From Cognatiyoonia sediminum (lineage in GTDB: Bacteria; Pseudomonadota; Alphaproteobacteria; Rhodobacterales; Rhodobacteraceae): a stretch of 64,000 nucleotides of DNA. The stretch spans positions 124,001 to 188,000 of the forward strand of contig NZ_FQXB01000001.1 in NCBI RefSeq assembly GCF_900129845.1, given 5' to 3'. Below the pieces are notes generated by a model. It made no database searches and was not told the DNA's origin. It saw only the letters and a list, made by a program, of their open reading frames with translations. This document shows, one piece after another, positions 17,429-26,927 of the stretch. The translations under genes and the position numbers were made by a program. Numbering within the stretch: the first letter of the stretch is position 1; every line of letters starts with the position of its first letter.

Positions 17429-17814
17429 TACATCAAACCGATCAGGTTCAACCCCATGCCAAACACCAAGGCAATCAAAGTGAGGAGCATTCCAATCTGG
17501 CGATAGATGAATTGCTTTGGCACATAGGACATGCCGTAGCCGTGCAGGAAACGGCCGACCAAAAGCGTGACACCCGTTACATGTACTAGAGCGGTCGAAA
17601 CGCCCTGCAGTTCCGCCATCACCATCATTAGCAAAGTGATCGGCACATATTCCGACCAGTTCGCCTGCGCCCTGATTTTGGCCTGTACCTTTAAGCTGTC
17701 GTTGTCGCCATAAGCAAACCGTTGGCCGCGCCGCTCTGCAATGACCCGCCAAGACAACACCAAGAACAGGGCGACCAGTGGGATGGAATAAAGCGGCGTG
17801 ACCAAATCCATCAT
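17428..17814 (-). CDS. MAPEG family membrane protein
   Basis: The 128-residue protein has four hydrophobic segments and the family motif R-A-Q-A-N-W-S-E-Y-V-P near residue 49, where eicosanoid/glutathione enzymes keep the R-x-x-x-N-x-x-E-Y pattern, followed by GRFLHGYG near residue 88. In eukaryotes MAPEG proteins are glutathione transferases or leukotriene synthases; the bacterial role is unclear. The start overlaps the end of pyc by four bases and its stop overlaps the VOC gene start by one base. Confidence 0.83.
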   Translation of the reverse strand: MMDLVTPLYSIPLVALFLVLSWRVIAERRGQRFAYGDNDSLKVQAKIRAQANWSEYVPITLLMMVMAELQGVSTALVHVTGVTLLVGRFLHGYGMSYVPKQFIYRQIGMLLTLIALVFGMGLNLIGLM

Positions 17815-20800
17815 TCGAACTCAACCAGCAGGTCTTTGGCGTCGATCTGACCACCTGCGCTGACGTGAACCGCTTTCACAACAGCGTCACGCTCGGCGTG
17901 AATACCGGTTTCCATCTTCATCGCCTCGATCGTCAAAAGCAAATCACCTTCTTTGACTTCAACACCCGCCTGTGCAGCGACCGTTGCCACAACACCGGGC
18001 ATCGGCGCACCGATGTGGTTCGAATTACCATCTTCGGCTTTTGGGCGGCTCACCTTCTTGGCTTCGACCAAACGGTTCATCACACGCACAGTCCGTGGCT
18101 GACCGTTCAACTCGAAGAAGACTTTGACTTCGCCGTCTTCATTGACTTCACTGACCGCCTGCATGCGGATTTCCAACGTCTTGCCGGGATCAATCTCGGC
18201 CACAATTTCTTCGCCGGGCTTCATCCCATAAAAGAAGGCTTGGGTCGGAAGTGTCCGGACTGGGCCATAGGTTTTGTGGCGCCCCATGTAGTCGAGGAAG
18301 ACCTTCGGGTACATCAGGTAGCCATTGAGATCTTCATCGTCGATGTCCATCCCATCCAACTGTTCCGACAGATCTTTGCGTGTCGCTTCAAGGTCGACAG
18401 GCTTTAGAGCAGCCCCAGGGCGTTCGGTGCTGGCTTTCTCGCCTTTGAGGACTTTCTTCTGAATATCCTTTGGCCATCCACCGGGAGGCTGGCCAAGGCT
18501 ACCACGCATCATATCGACGACCGAGTCTGGGAACACAACTTCGGTTTTCGGGTTTTCGACGTCGTCACGGGTCAGGTTCTGGCTGACCATCATCAGGGCC
18601 ATATCGCCTACAACTTTGGACGATGGCGTCACCTTCACGATATCGCCGAACATTTGGTTCACGTCCGCATAGGTCTGCGCCACCTCATGCCAGCGTTCCT
18701 CCAGACCCAAAGACCGCGCTTGCGCCTTGAGGTTGGTGAACTGGCCCCCTGGCATCTCGTGGAGATACACCTCTGACGCTGGCGCCTGTAGGCCACTTTC
18801 AAACGCCGCATAGTGCGCGCGGACTTGTTCGAAATAGTTGCTGATATCACGGATTGCCCCGATATCGAGGCCGGTATCACGCTCTGTCCCGCGCATCGCT
18901 TCAACGATAGACCCCAAGGTCGGCTGGGACGTATTGCCAGACAGCGCGTCCATCGCGGCGTCCACACAGTCCACACCGGCATTCGCCGCGGCAAGAACCG
19001 TCGCAATCGCAGCACCCGAAGTATCATGCGTGTGGAAGTGGATCGGCAGATCCGTTTCTTCCTGCAACGCTTTGACCAACGCCGTCGCCGCGGCTGGTTT
19101 CAGCAAACCAGCCATGTCTTTCAGGCCAAGAACATGCGCACCTGCTGCCTCAAGCTCTTTGGCCATGCCGACATAGTATTTCAGGTCGTACTTGCTACGC
19201 GCAGGATCAAGCAGATCGCCGGTGTAGCAGATCGTGCCTTCGCAAACCTTGTCGGCTTCAACCACCGCGTCCATCGCGACGCGCATGTTTTCGACCCAGT
19301 TCAGGCTGTCAAACACCCGGAATACGTCAACGCCGGAGGTCGCAGCTTGCTTCACGAATGCCTGCACCACATTGTCAGGATAATTCGTGTAGCCAACGCC
19401 ATTCGAAGCCCGCAGTAGCATCTGCGTCATGATGTTTGGCATCTTCTCACGAATATCGCGCAGGCGCTGCCAAGGACATTCCTGCAAGAAACGATAAGCT
19501 ACATCAAAGGTGGCACCGCCCCAGCACTCAACCGAGAAGAGCTGGTTCATCTTGGTCGCATACGCAGGGGCCGCGTTTATCATATCGATCGAACGCATCC
19601 GCGTGGCCAGCAAAGATTGGTGCCCGTCCCGCATCGTGGTGTCAGTGATCAAAAGTTGGCTTTGATCTTTCATCCAATCCGCAACGGCTTGAGGGCCGGA
19701 CGCGTCCAAGATCGTCCGCGTACCTGACGGCACATCAATGGTTGGCTTCACCGGCGGTTTTGGCGGCTTTACATCCGCAGCAGGGCGCGGGCGGTCCGTC
19801 GTCTCGGGATGCCCGTTGACAGTGATGTCAGCGATATAGGTCAGGATTTTCGTCGCGCGGTCGCGGCGCTTTTTGAAATCAAAAAGATCAGGCGTCGTGT
19901 CGATGAATTTGGTGGTGTATTCGTTCGACAGGAACACGGGATGCTTTAGCAGGTTCTCTACAAAGGCGATGTTGGTCGACACGCCGCGAATACGGAATTC
20001 CCGCAACGCACGGTCCATCCGCGCAATCGCCTGTTCCGGTGTCGGCGCACGGGCTGTCACTTTGGTCAGCAAAGAATCGTAATAGCGCGTGATAACTGCA
20101 CCTGAATAAGCAGTGCCGCCATCCAAACGGACACCGGGGCCAGTGGCGGAGCGATATGTTTGAATGCGTCCGTAGTCCGGAATGAAATTGTTGCGTGGGT
20201 CTTCTGTAGTGACGCGGCACTGCAACGCGTGACCGTCGAGTTTTACGTCATATTGCGACGCACAACCTGTTGCAGTAGCCAGATGCTTGCCTTCCGCGAT
20301 CAGGATTTGAGCGCGGACAATATCGATGCCTGTGACCTCTTCAGTCACAGTATGTTCCACCTGCACACGCGGGTTCACTTCGATGAAGTAGAATTCACCT
20401 GAATCCATATCCATCAAGAACTCAACCGTGCCTGCGCATTCGTAATTCACATGCGCACAAATTTTCTTGCCGAGATTACACAGCTGTTCACGCTGCGTGT
20501 CTGATAGGTAAGGAGCCGGCGCGCGCTCTACCACTTTTTGGTTGCGGCGCTGAACTGAACAATCCCGCTCCCACAGATGGTAGATCTTACCATGCTGGTC
20601 GCCAAGGATTTGAACCTCAACGTGACGCGCACGGATGATCATCTTTTCCAGATAGCCTTCACCGTTGCCAAAAGCAGCCTCGGCCTCGCGACGTCCTTCC
20701 AGAACCCTCTCTTCCAACTCGTCTTCGCTCTCAATCGGGCGCATCCCGCGCCCCCCTCCGCCCCATGACGCTTTGAGCATCAGCGGATAACCAATCTCTG

Positions 20801-21254
20801 CCGCTTCTTTCTTGATCGCGACCATGTCGTCGCCCAGTACCTCGGTGGCTGGGATCACAGGAACGCCGGCTTCAATCGCCACGCGCCGCGCGCTGGCTTT
20901 GTCACCCAACTGGCGCATGGTCTTTGCTTTGGGGCCAATGAAGGTGATGCCGTTGGTTTCGCAGGCGTCCACAAAATCAGGGTTTTCTGACAGCAAGCCA
21001 TAGCCTGGGTGGATCGCATCGGCGCCAGACATCTTTGCGACCCGAATGATTTCGTCGATGCTCAAATACGCCGCAACCGGACCCAGATCCTCACCAATGC
21101 GGTAGGCTTCGTCGGCCTTAAATCGATGTAAGCCAAGCTTGTCTTCCTCCGCAAAAACCGCGACCGTCTTTTTCCCCATCTCATTTGCAGCCCGCATAAT
21201 ACGGATCGCGATCTCGCCGCGGTTGGCAATCAGGATCTTTTCAAAGTCTTTCAT
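17811..21254 (-). CDS. pyc: Pyruvate carboxylase
   Basis: This single-chain 1147-residue enzyme makes oxaloacetate from pyruvate and bicarbonate. The biotin carboxylase domain comes first (ILIANRGEIAIRI at the start, ATP-grasp GGGGRGMRPI near residue 165, FIEVNPRVQVEHTVTE near 290). The carboxyltransferase TIM barrel follows from about residue 540 (TTMRDGHQSLLATRM; metal-binding HFHTHDTSG near 760). The C-terminal biotinyl domain carries EAMKMETG with the biotinylated lysine at about 1113. The ATG at 21254 is chosen because AGGA lies seven bases upstream. It heads an operon with MAPEG and VOC genes. It probably serves anaplerosis. Confidence 0.96.
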   Translation of the reverse strand: MKDFEKILIANRGEIAIRIMRAANEMGKKTVAVFAEEDKLGLHRFKADEAYRIGEDLGPVAAYLSIDEIIRVAKMSGADAIHPGYGLLSENPDFVDACETNGITFIGPKAKTMRQLGDKASARRVAIEAGVPVIPATEVLGDDMVAIKKEAAEIGYPLMLKASWGGGGRGMRPIESEDELEERVLEGRREAEAAFGNGEGYLEKMIIRARHVEVQILGDQHGKIYHLWERDCSVQRRNQKVVERAPAPYLSDTQREQLCNLGKKICAHVNYECAGTVEFLMDMDSGEFYFIEVNPRVQVEHTVTEEVTGIDIVRAQILIAEGKHLATATGCASQYDVKLDGHALQCRVTTEDPRNNFIPDYGRIQTYRSATGPGVRLDGGTAYSGAVITRYYDSLLTKVTARAPTPEQAIARMDRALREFRIRGVSTNIAFVENLLKHPVFLSNEYTTKFIDTTPDLFDFKKRRDRATKILTYIADITVNGHPETTDRPRPAADVKPPKPPVKPTIDVPSGTRTILDASGPQAVADWMKDQSQLLITDTTMRDGHQSLLATRMRSIDMINAAPAYATKMNQLFSVECWGGATFDVAYRFLQECPWQRLRDIREKMPNIMTQMLLRASNGVGYTNYPDNVVQAFVKQAATSGVDVFRVFDSLNWVENMRVAMDAVVEADKVCEGTICYTGDLLDPARSKYDLKYYVGMAKELEAAGAHVLGLKDMAGLLKPAAATALVKALQEETDLPIHFHTHDTSGAAIATVLAAANAGVDCVDAAMDALSGNTSQPTLGSIVEAMRGTERDTGLDIGAIRDISNYFEQVRAHYAAFESGLQAPASEVYLHEMPGGQFTNLKAQARSLGLEERWHEVAQTYADVNQMFGDIVKVTPSSKVVGDMALMMVSQNLTRDDVENPKTEVVFPDSVVDMMRGSLGQPPGGWPKDIQKKVLKGEKASTERPGAALKPVDLEATRKDLSEQLDGMDIDDEDLNGYLMYPKVFLDYMGRHKTYGPVRTLPTQAFFYGMKPGEEIVAEIDPGKTLEIRMQAVSEVNEDGEVKVFFELNGQPRTVRVMNRLVEAKKVSRPKAEDGNSNHIGAPMPGVVATVAAQAGVEVKEGDLLLTIEAMKMETGIHAERDAVVKAVHVSAGGQIDAKDLLVEFE

Positions 21255-21405
21255 GAGGGGGTCCTTTCGCAGTTGCAGCATTACTAGGCAGACGCCGCGA
21301 AAAGGTCTATACGTGAAATCCCGTAGAAATAGGGGCTTTTGCGGCGATTATACCCTTTTTTGAGGCAGAATCACCGCAGTGTTGCACAAATTCAAGGTGA
21401 TCTCA

Positions 21406-22290
21406 GTGTCCAAGGAAAAGATCAGTTTTATCGGCGCGGGCCTCATGGGACAGGGGATGGCGTCGAACATTATTCGATCAGGCTATAACCTAAATGTCAT
21501 CGCCAACCGCAACCGCGTGCCAATTGAAGCGCTGGTCGCTGCCGGAGCAAACGAAGTCATGACATTCCAAGACATGGCGAAGACCTCAGACATCATTCAT
21601 ATCTGTGCTCCAGGGTCGCCCCAAGTCGAAACCATCGTTTCCGGTCTTTTGCCGCAACTGAAGGCAAACTCGGTGATTATAGATTGCTCAACAAGCGACC
21701 CTACTTCGACAGCGAAACTGGCCGCTCAACTCGCTGAAGCAGGCTGCCATATGGTCGACGCCCCTCTGGGTGGCACGCCCGTTCAGGCGCAGGCCGGCTC
21801 CTTAAGCACAATGGTCGGGGCTGATGATAATATCTTCGAGCGCGTGAAACCCGTCATCGAATGTTGGGCAGAGACGGTTGTTCACCTCGGCGCGGTGGGT
21901 ATGGGTCATAAAATGAAACTGCTCAATAATATGCTCTCGCTGGGGTATGGCGCGATGTATTCCGAAGCGCTAGCTGTCGCGAAAGGTGTCGGAATCAGCG
22001 TTGAGCAGTTTGACAGCGTAATCCGCGGTAGCCGGATGGATTGCGGGTTTTATCAAACCTTCATTGACTGCGCGCTGAATGACAATCGTGAGAGCCATAA
22101 GTTCACGTTGACCAACGCGGTGAAAGATTTGACCTATCTGGAAAGCATGGCCGCCGCTGCGCGTGTGCCAAACCCTATCGGCAATGCCACTAAGAACAGT
22201 TTTGCTATGGCGGTGGCTGAAGGTGGAGATGGGGCAGAGGACTATATTCCGCATTTGCCCGATTTTGTCGCCAAACGCAGTGGCGTCTAA
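21406..22290 (+). CDS. NAD(P)-dependent beta-hydroxyacid dehydrogenase (HIBADH family)
   Basis: The 294-residue protein has a Rossmann start ISFIGAGLMGQGMASNI, the substrate motif DAPLGGTPVQAQAG near residue 120 and the catalytic lysine in GMGHKMKLLNNML near residue 172. It belongs with 3-hydroxyisobutyrate/tartronate semialdehyde/glyoxylate reductases, and is distinct from the homologue at 3239. The GTG at 21406 is favoured since AAGGTGAT lies just before it; a GTG at 21379 would add nine residues. It ends four bases inside the convergent lldD-like gene. The divergent gap to pyc is about 150 bases. Confidence 0.8.
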   Translation: MSKEKISFIGAGLMGQGMASNIIRSGYNLNVIANRNRVPIEALVAAGANEVMTFQDMAKTSDIIHICAPGSPQVETIVSGLLPQLKANSVIIDCSTSDPTSTAKLAAQLAEAGCHMVDAPLGGTPVQAQAGSLSTMVGADDNIFERVKPVIECWAETVVHLGAVGMGHKMKLLNNMLSLGYGAMYSEALAVAKGVGISVEQFDSVIRGSRMDCGFYQTFIDCALNDNRESHKFTLTNAVKDLTYLESMAAAARVPNPIGNATKNSFAMAVAEGGDGAEDYIPHLPDFVAKRSGV

Positions 22291-23420
22291 GCGACGAGCT
22301 TAGCTTTCAAGTCAGCCAAACGGTGTGTCCCCAGCTGCCCCATGCAGCTGATCATATCCTTGCGTAGAATATCAATTACATGCGCTGGGCCCTCTGCACC
22401 CATTGCGCCAAGGCCATAGTGAAACGCGCGTCCGAGCATCACAAAATCCGCGCCAAGGGCAATCGCGCGCAACACGTCCAAACCGCTCTCTATTCCGCTG
22501 TCGAAAACAATCGGGAGATTGGTTGCCGCGCGAATGGCGGGCAATTGTTCGATGGTGGCAGGGGCTGCATCAAACTGACGCCCCGCATGATTGCTGACCC
22601 AAATCCCATCGACGCCAAACTTTTCAAGATTCGGCGGGTCTTCTGGGTCCAAAATGCCTTTGACGATCATAGGCCCATCCCAAGCGTCCCGTACTGCTTT
22701 CAAATATTCCCAATTGGGCGAGGTGCGCAGCAGGTAGCCCAGATGTTGGTTCGACGGTAGACGCGTCTTTTGTTCGGCATAGTCATCCACCAGCTTCATC
22801 GTTGGCATACCCGTTTTGCGAATGCCATTCAGCCAAACCGGACATTGTGCGGCCTGCAGCGCCAGCCGGGGGCTCAGACGTGGCGGCTGGGTGAGCCCGC
22901 CGCGGGTTTGGCGCTCACGGCGCGAGGCAACGGGCACATCAAGCGTAACAACAAGTGTCGAGAAGCCGGACGCTTTGGCGCGTTTCAGCATATCGGCGCG
23001 GATGTCCGGATCGCGCGGCGGATAGAACTGAAACCACGCATGCTCGCCCGTATGTGGGCCGACCCGTTCTGGCACTTGCGTTGTGACTGTGGAGAGCGTG
23101 TAGGGGATGTTGTCTTTCGCGGAGGTTTTCGCCAGAAGCCGTTCCGCATCCGGCCAGATCAGGCCGGACATGCCAATGGGCGCAATGCCGAACGGCAAGG
23201 GCAGAGTTTTGCCAAGGAAATTGGTTGAGAGGTCTGGCTCAAACTCTCCGTGCAGGATGGAGGGCATCAAGAGGACCTCATCGAGCTTTGCGCGGTTGCG
23301 ACGCAAGGTTTGTTCCGTGCCGGTGCCGCTGTCGAGGTATTCCCAGACAAAATGTGGGATTCGGCGTTTTGCGCGGGCTCTGAGATCGCTGATCGCGGGG
23401 TATTTGGCGAATGGGTCCAT
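22287..23420 (-). CDS. FMN-dependent alpha-hydroxy acid dehydrogenase (L-lactate dehydrogenase LldD-like)
   Basis: The 377-residue protein has the family fold of glycolate oxidase and L-lactate dehydrogenase. Recognisable parts are the FMN contacts PFGIAPIGMSGL near residue 76 and TLSTVTTQVPE near 108, the lysine in MIVKGILDPED near 250, the active-site SNHAGRQFDAAP near 275 (His is the base; Ala replaces a usual Gly) and the phosphate-binding FDSGIESGLDVLRAIALGAD. L-lactate is the likely but not proven substrate. The divergent gap to the helicase gene holds one copy of a dispersed repeat (23508-23544). Confidence 0.85.
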   Translation of the reverse strand: MDPFAKYPAISDLRARAKRRIPHFVWEYLDSGTGTEQTLRRNRAKLDEVLLMPSILHGEFEPDLSTNFLGKTLPLPFGIAPIGMSGLIWPDAERLLAKTSAKDNIPYTLSTVTTQVPERVGPHTGEHAWFQFYPPRDPDIRADMLKRAKASGFSTLVVTLDVPVASRRERQTRGGLTQPPRLSPRLALQAAQCPVWLNGIRKTGMPTMKLVDDYAEQKTRLPSNQHLGYLLRTSPNWEYLKAVRDAWDGPMIVKGILDPEDPPNLEKFGVDGIWVSNHAGRQFDAAPATIEQLPAIRAATNLPIVFDSGIESGLDVLRAIALGADFVMLGRAFHYGLGAMGAEGPAHVIDILRKDMISCMGQLGTHRLADLKAKLVA

Positions 23421-23507
23421 GAGCGGAAGCTAGTGGGTGTTTTGGGGATTTGGAAGTCGGGTTTGTGACGCTCGGCTGCGCCATCGCCCCGCCCACCCTT
23501 CCGCTTG

Positions 23508-23544
23508 CCTTCGGCGAAGGTATTTATGCTCAAAAGAGATAGGG
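23508..23544 (+). repeat. Dispersed intergenic repeat, copy 1
   Basis: A small hairpin (CCTTC/GAAGG around GGC, 23508-23520) is followed by TATTTATGCTCAAAAGAGAT. It closely resembles copy 4 at 44935-44970. Here it lies between divergent genes, upstream of the UvrD-like gene. Confidence 0.6.
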
Positions 23545-23599
23545 AACGGAATGTGAACATGGGTTTTCTTTCTCAGGCGACCGGTCTAGTTTGTGTGCC

Positions 23600-25990
23600 A
23601 TGAGCAGTATGTCCGAAGATGACGCCTTTGAAGCGGCGGTGCCGCTGTCACAGCAGGCGATGACAGCGCGGCCTGCGCCCTATTTAGATGAGCTGAACCC
23701 TGCACAGCGTGAGGCGGTGGAGGCCTTGGATGGGCCGGTTCTAATGCTCGCAGGGGCAGGGACGGGTAAGACCAAGGCTTTGACCAGCCGTATCGCGCAT
23801 CTCCTGATGACGGGAACTGCGCGGCCGAATGAAATTTTGGCGGTGACCTTCACCAATAAAGCCGCGCGTGAGATGAAAAACCGGGTGGGCCGTTTCTTGG
23901 GCGAAGCGGTGGAGGGGATGCCCTGGCTGGGCACCTTTCATGCGATTTGTGTGAAGCTTTTGCGGCGCCATGCGGAATTGGTTGGGCTGAAGTCGAATTT
24001 CACCATTCTGGATATGGATGATCAAATCCGGCTTTTGAAGCAGCTGATTGTGGCCGCGAATATCGACGAGAAACGTTGGCCGCCACGGATGCTGTCTGGG
24101 ATCATCGATGGCTGGAAGAATAAGGCCTATACGCCGGATACCGTGCCGGTGGCCGATAGCGGGGCGTTTGATCACAAAGGTGTCGATCTTTATGCCGCTT
24201 ATCAGACCCGTCTGAAAGAGCTGAACGCCTGTGATTTTGGCGATTTGCTCTTGCATATGGTAACGATCTTCCAGACCCATCCGGACGTTTTGGAACAGTA
24301 CCAGCGCTGGTTCCGCTATATTCTCGTGGACGAATATCAGGACACCAACGTCGCGCAGTACCTGTGGCTGCGGTTGCTTGCCGGCGGGCATAAAAACATC
24401 TGCTGCGTAGGTGATGACGATCAATCGATCTATGGTTGGCGCGGGGCAGAGGTGGGCAACATCCTGCGGTTTGAGAAGGATTTCCCCGGGGCGCATGTGG
24501 TGCGATTGGAGCAGAATTATCGCTCGACCGGGCATATTCTAGCCGCAGCGGCCGGAGTGATTGCGGCCAACAAAGGGCGGCTTGGCAAGACGCTATATAC
24601 CGAAGGCGAGGATGGCGAAAAGGTGCGCCTGATCGGCCATTGGGACGGTGAGGAAGAGGCGCGTTGGATCGGCGAGGAGGTTGAGGCGCTGCAACGCGGG
24701 ACGCGAGGCCTCACGCCCTATTCCTTGGATGACATGGCGATCCTTGTGCGCGCCTCGCATCAAATGCGCGCCTTTGAAGATCGGTTCCTGACCATCGGTT
24801 TGCCTTACCGTGTGATCGGTGGCCCGCGGTTTTATGAGCGGATGGAGATCAGGGATGCTATGGCCTATTTCCGGCTCGCAGTATCTCAGGATGACGATCT
24901 GGCGTTTGAGCGGATCGTGAACACACCGAAGCGGGGCCTTGGTGACAAGGCGGTTCAAACCATACAGCGGACCGCTCGAGCGAATGGGGTGTCTTTGGTC
25001 GAAGGCGCGCGGCTTTGCGTTCAGGGTAAGCTGCTGGGTGGGAAGGGCCTGAAAGAGCTTGGCATTCTTGTCGTTGGTTTGGATCGTTGGCATGCGCAGG
25101 TTCGAGCCGAGGCTGATACCCATGTCGAACTGGCCGAGATGATCCTTGATGAGAGCGGCTATACCGGTTTTTGGCAGAACGACAAAACGCCCGAGGCGCC
25201 GGGGCGGTTAGAGAACCTCAAGGAGCTGGTCAAAGCTCTGGAAAACTTCGAGAACCTGCAAGGCTTCCTCGAACACGTCAGCCTGATCATGGACAACGAA
25301 AGCGAGGACGCGGAAGAGAAAGTGTCGATCATGACGCTGCACGCTGCCAAGGGGCTTGAATTCCCCGCTGTGTTCCTGCCCGGTTGGGAAGATGGGTTGT
25401 TCCCCTCGCAACGCTCCATGGATGAAAGCGGGCTCAAGGGTCTCGAGGAAGAGCGGCGCTTGGCCTATGTCGGCATCACGCGGGCGGAAGAGATTTGCAC
25501 CGTGTCCTTTGCCGCCAATCGGCGCGTCTATGGCCAATGGCAATCGTCGATGCCCTCGCGCTTTATCGACGAATTGCCAACCGAACATGTGGAGGTGCTG
25601 ACCCCACCGGGCCTTTACGGTGGCGGCTTTGGTGCGGCAGGGATGGCGGCCAGTGCCAGTCCTTCGGCGCAGGGGATGATGGGATCATCCTTGCATGAGG
25701 AGGCGTCCAAGGCCGACGTCTATAACTCGCCGGGTTGGAAACGCCTGCAAGCGCGGAGCCAACAGCGCGGCATGTCACAGCCCTCTGAAGCGCGGAATAT
25801 GACGATTGATCTGGATGCCGTCAGCGCTTTCACCGAAGGGGATCGGGTGTTCCACCAGAAGTTTGGCTATGGCGAAGTGATGGGGATCGAGGGCGACAAG
25901 CTTGATATCGAATTTGATAAGGCTGGATCAAAGAAGGTGGTGGCGCGGTTCGTCGTCTCTGCCGCTCAGGCGGATGATATTCCGTTTTAG
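23600..25990 (+). CDS. ATP-dependent DNA helicase of the UvrD/PcrA family
   Basis: The 796-residue superfamily 1A helicase has Walker A GAGTGKT at residues 52-58, Walker B DEYQDTN near 247, motif III GDDDQSIYGWRGAE near 275, motif IV EQNYRST near 305 and motif V/VI TLHAAKGLEFPAVF near 580 and VGITRAEE near 625. Such 3'-5' helicases act in nucleotide excision and mismatch repair and clear replication blocks. The C-terminus ends in a PcrA/UvrD-like tudor region (VFHQKFGYGEVMGIEGDKLDIEFD). The start could be the ATG at 23600 or at 23609; a TTG at 23591 is less likely. Confidence 0.93.
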   Translation: MSSMSEDDAFEAAVPLSQQAMTARPAPYLDELNPAQREAVEALDGPVLMLAGAGTGKTKALTSRIAHLLMTGTARPNEILAVTFTNKAAREMKNRVGRFLGEAVEGMPWLGTFHAICVKLLRRHAELVGLKSNFTILDMDDQIRLLKQLIVAANIDEKRWPPRMLSGIIDGWKNKAYTPDTVPVADSGAFDHKGVDLYAAYQTRLKELNACDFGDLLLHMVTIFQTHPDVLEQYQRWFRYILVDEYQDTNVAQYLWLRLLAGGHKNICCVGDDDQSIYGWRGAEVGNILRFEKDFPGAHVVRLEQNYRSTGHILAAAAGVIAANKGRLGKTLYTEGEDGEKVRLIGHWDGEEEARWIGEEVEALQRGTRGLTPYSLDDMAILVRASHQMRAFEDRFLTIGLPYRVIGGPRFYERMEIRDAMAYFRLAVSQDDDLAFERIVNTPKRGLGDKAVQTIQRTARANGVSLVEGARLCVQGKLLGGKGLKELGILVVGLDRWHAQVRAEADTHVELAEMILDESGYTGFWQNDKTPEAPGRLENLKELVKALENFENLQGFLEHVSLIMDNESEDAEEKVSIMTLHAAKGLEFPAVFLPGWEDGLFPSQRSMDESGLKGLEEERRLAYVGITRAEEICTVSFAANRRVYGQWQSSMPSRFIDELPTEHVEVLTPPGLYGGGFGAAGMAASASPSAQGMMGSSLHEEASKADVYNSPGWKRLQARSQQRGMSQPSEARNMTIDLDAVSAFTEGDRVFHQKFGYGEVMGIEGDKLDIEFDKAGSKKVVARFVVSAAQADDIPF

Positions 25991-26574
25991 TCGTCGACAG
26001 ATTTCATAATCTTTGCAGGATTGCCTGCGACAACCATGTTTGGCGGCACATCTTTGGTCACGACGGACCCAGCGCCCACAACGGCCCGCGCGCCGATGGT
26101 GACACCGGGCATGATAATGGCACCAGCACCGATCCACGCAAAATCGCCAACCGTGATCGGATGCGCGATATTGACGACTTCAAAGGGTGGGAATTGATCG
26201 GGTTTCAACTTGATCCGATCTTCGGACCGCAGAGGATGGGTCGCGGTGATGAACTGAACATTTGGGCCGACCGCAACATGATCGCCAAGAGTGATCAGGT
26301 TATCATCCAGAAACGTGGCCCCGCGATTGACGAAACACCATTTTCCAAGCCGCACATGGCTGCCGAAACTGATCGTGAACGGCGGCATGACAAACGAAGG
26401 TTCGTTCATCTGACCGAACACTTTGGTGAGGGCCTGTATCCAGGCAAAAATATCCGTCTCAGGGATTTCTTCGAGGGCTGCTTTGGCAGCGATCCCCGCC
26501 ATTTGCTTTTCACTGATTTCGGGATCGCGAGGGTTGTAAGGTTGGCCGGCAAGTAGTTTTTCATATTCGGTCAT
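25987..26574 (-). CDS. Sugar O-acetyltransferase (maltose/galactoside acetyltransferase family)
   Basis: The 195-residue protein has the N-terminal maltose acetyltransferase segment (TEYEKLLAGQPYNPRDPEI) and a left-handed beta-helix of hexapeptide repeats (from residue 70 to the end), with the catalytic His in TATHPLRSEDR near residue 110. It uses acetyl-CoA to acetylate a sugar or sugar-like acceptor of unknown identity. Its stop codon overlaps the end of the helicase gene by four bases on the opposite strand. Confidence 0.87.
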   Translation of the reverse strand: MTEYEKLLAGQPYNPRDPEISEKQMAGIAAKAALEEIPETDIFAWIQALTKVFGQMNEPSFVMPPFTISFGSHVRLGKWCFVNRGATFLDDNLITLGDHVAVGPNVQFITATHPLRSEDRIKLKPDQFPPFEVVNIAHPITVGDFAWIGAGAIIMPGVTIGARAVVGAGSVVTKDVPPNMVVAGNPAKIMKSVDD

Positions 26575-26650
26575 ATAGCCAGCCTATACCGCAGGGCGTT
26601 TACATTCCAGTAGGGCTAGCCAAGCTGGCCCTGCGATTTAAATTAGTTTC

Positions 26651-26866
26651 ATGACAAAGCGATATGACATCCCTGACGCGCAGATCAGTGACATCATTCA
26701 GATGGCGCTATCCGATCACATTCGATTTGAAGACATTCGCCGCGAATATGGTTTGGCGGAAAAGGATGTAAAAGCTCTGATGCGGCAGAATTTGAAACCG
26801 GGCAGCTACCGAACCTGGCGCAAACGCGTGCGTGATTTTGGCACGCGACGTGAGACGTATAAATGA
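26651..26866 (+). CDS. Small DUF2805/TIGR03643 family protein
   Basis: A 71-residue basic protein with an N-terminal I-S-D-I-I-Q-M-A-L-S-D-x-x-R-F-E-D-I pattern and a C-terminal YRTWRKRVRDFGTRRETYK. This pattern and size match the TIGR03643 family of unknown function, which may be a small helix-turn-helix-like protein. It is transcribed away from the acetyltransferase gene. A stem (26611-26631, AGGGCTAGC/GCTGGCCCT) lies in its leader. Confidence 0.72.
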   Translation: MTKRYDIPDAQISDIIQMALSDHIRFEDIRREYGLAEKDVKALMRQNLKPGSYRTWRKRVRDFGTRRETYK

Positions 26867-26889
26867 AGGGGCGTAGGGCAGATCGGCCC

Positions 26890-26927
26890 TCCGGAGAGAG
26901 TTTTTTTCGCCAAGATGGCAGAGCTTA
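26890..26927 (+). repeat. Dispersed intergenic repeat, copy 2
   Basis: CTCCGGAGAGAG is followed by a T run and CGCCAAGATGGCAGAGCTTA. The last TTA is the complement of the stop codon of the LysE-type gene, so the element supplies the end of that reading frame. Copy 3 at 43680-43712 has the same relation to its neighbour. As the site is between convergent ends, the T run may act in termination. Confidence 0.6.

Noticed and set aside
17429-17854. Long N-terminal extension of the VOC frame up to 17854
   Set aside because: The extension lies on the MAPEG coding sequence in another frame and has no homology; the TAATG junction sets the VOC start at 17428.
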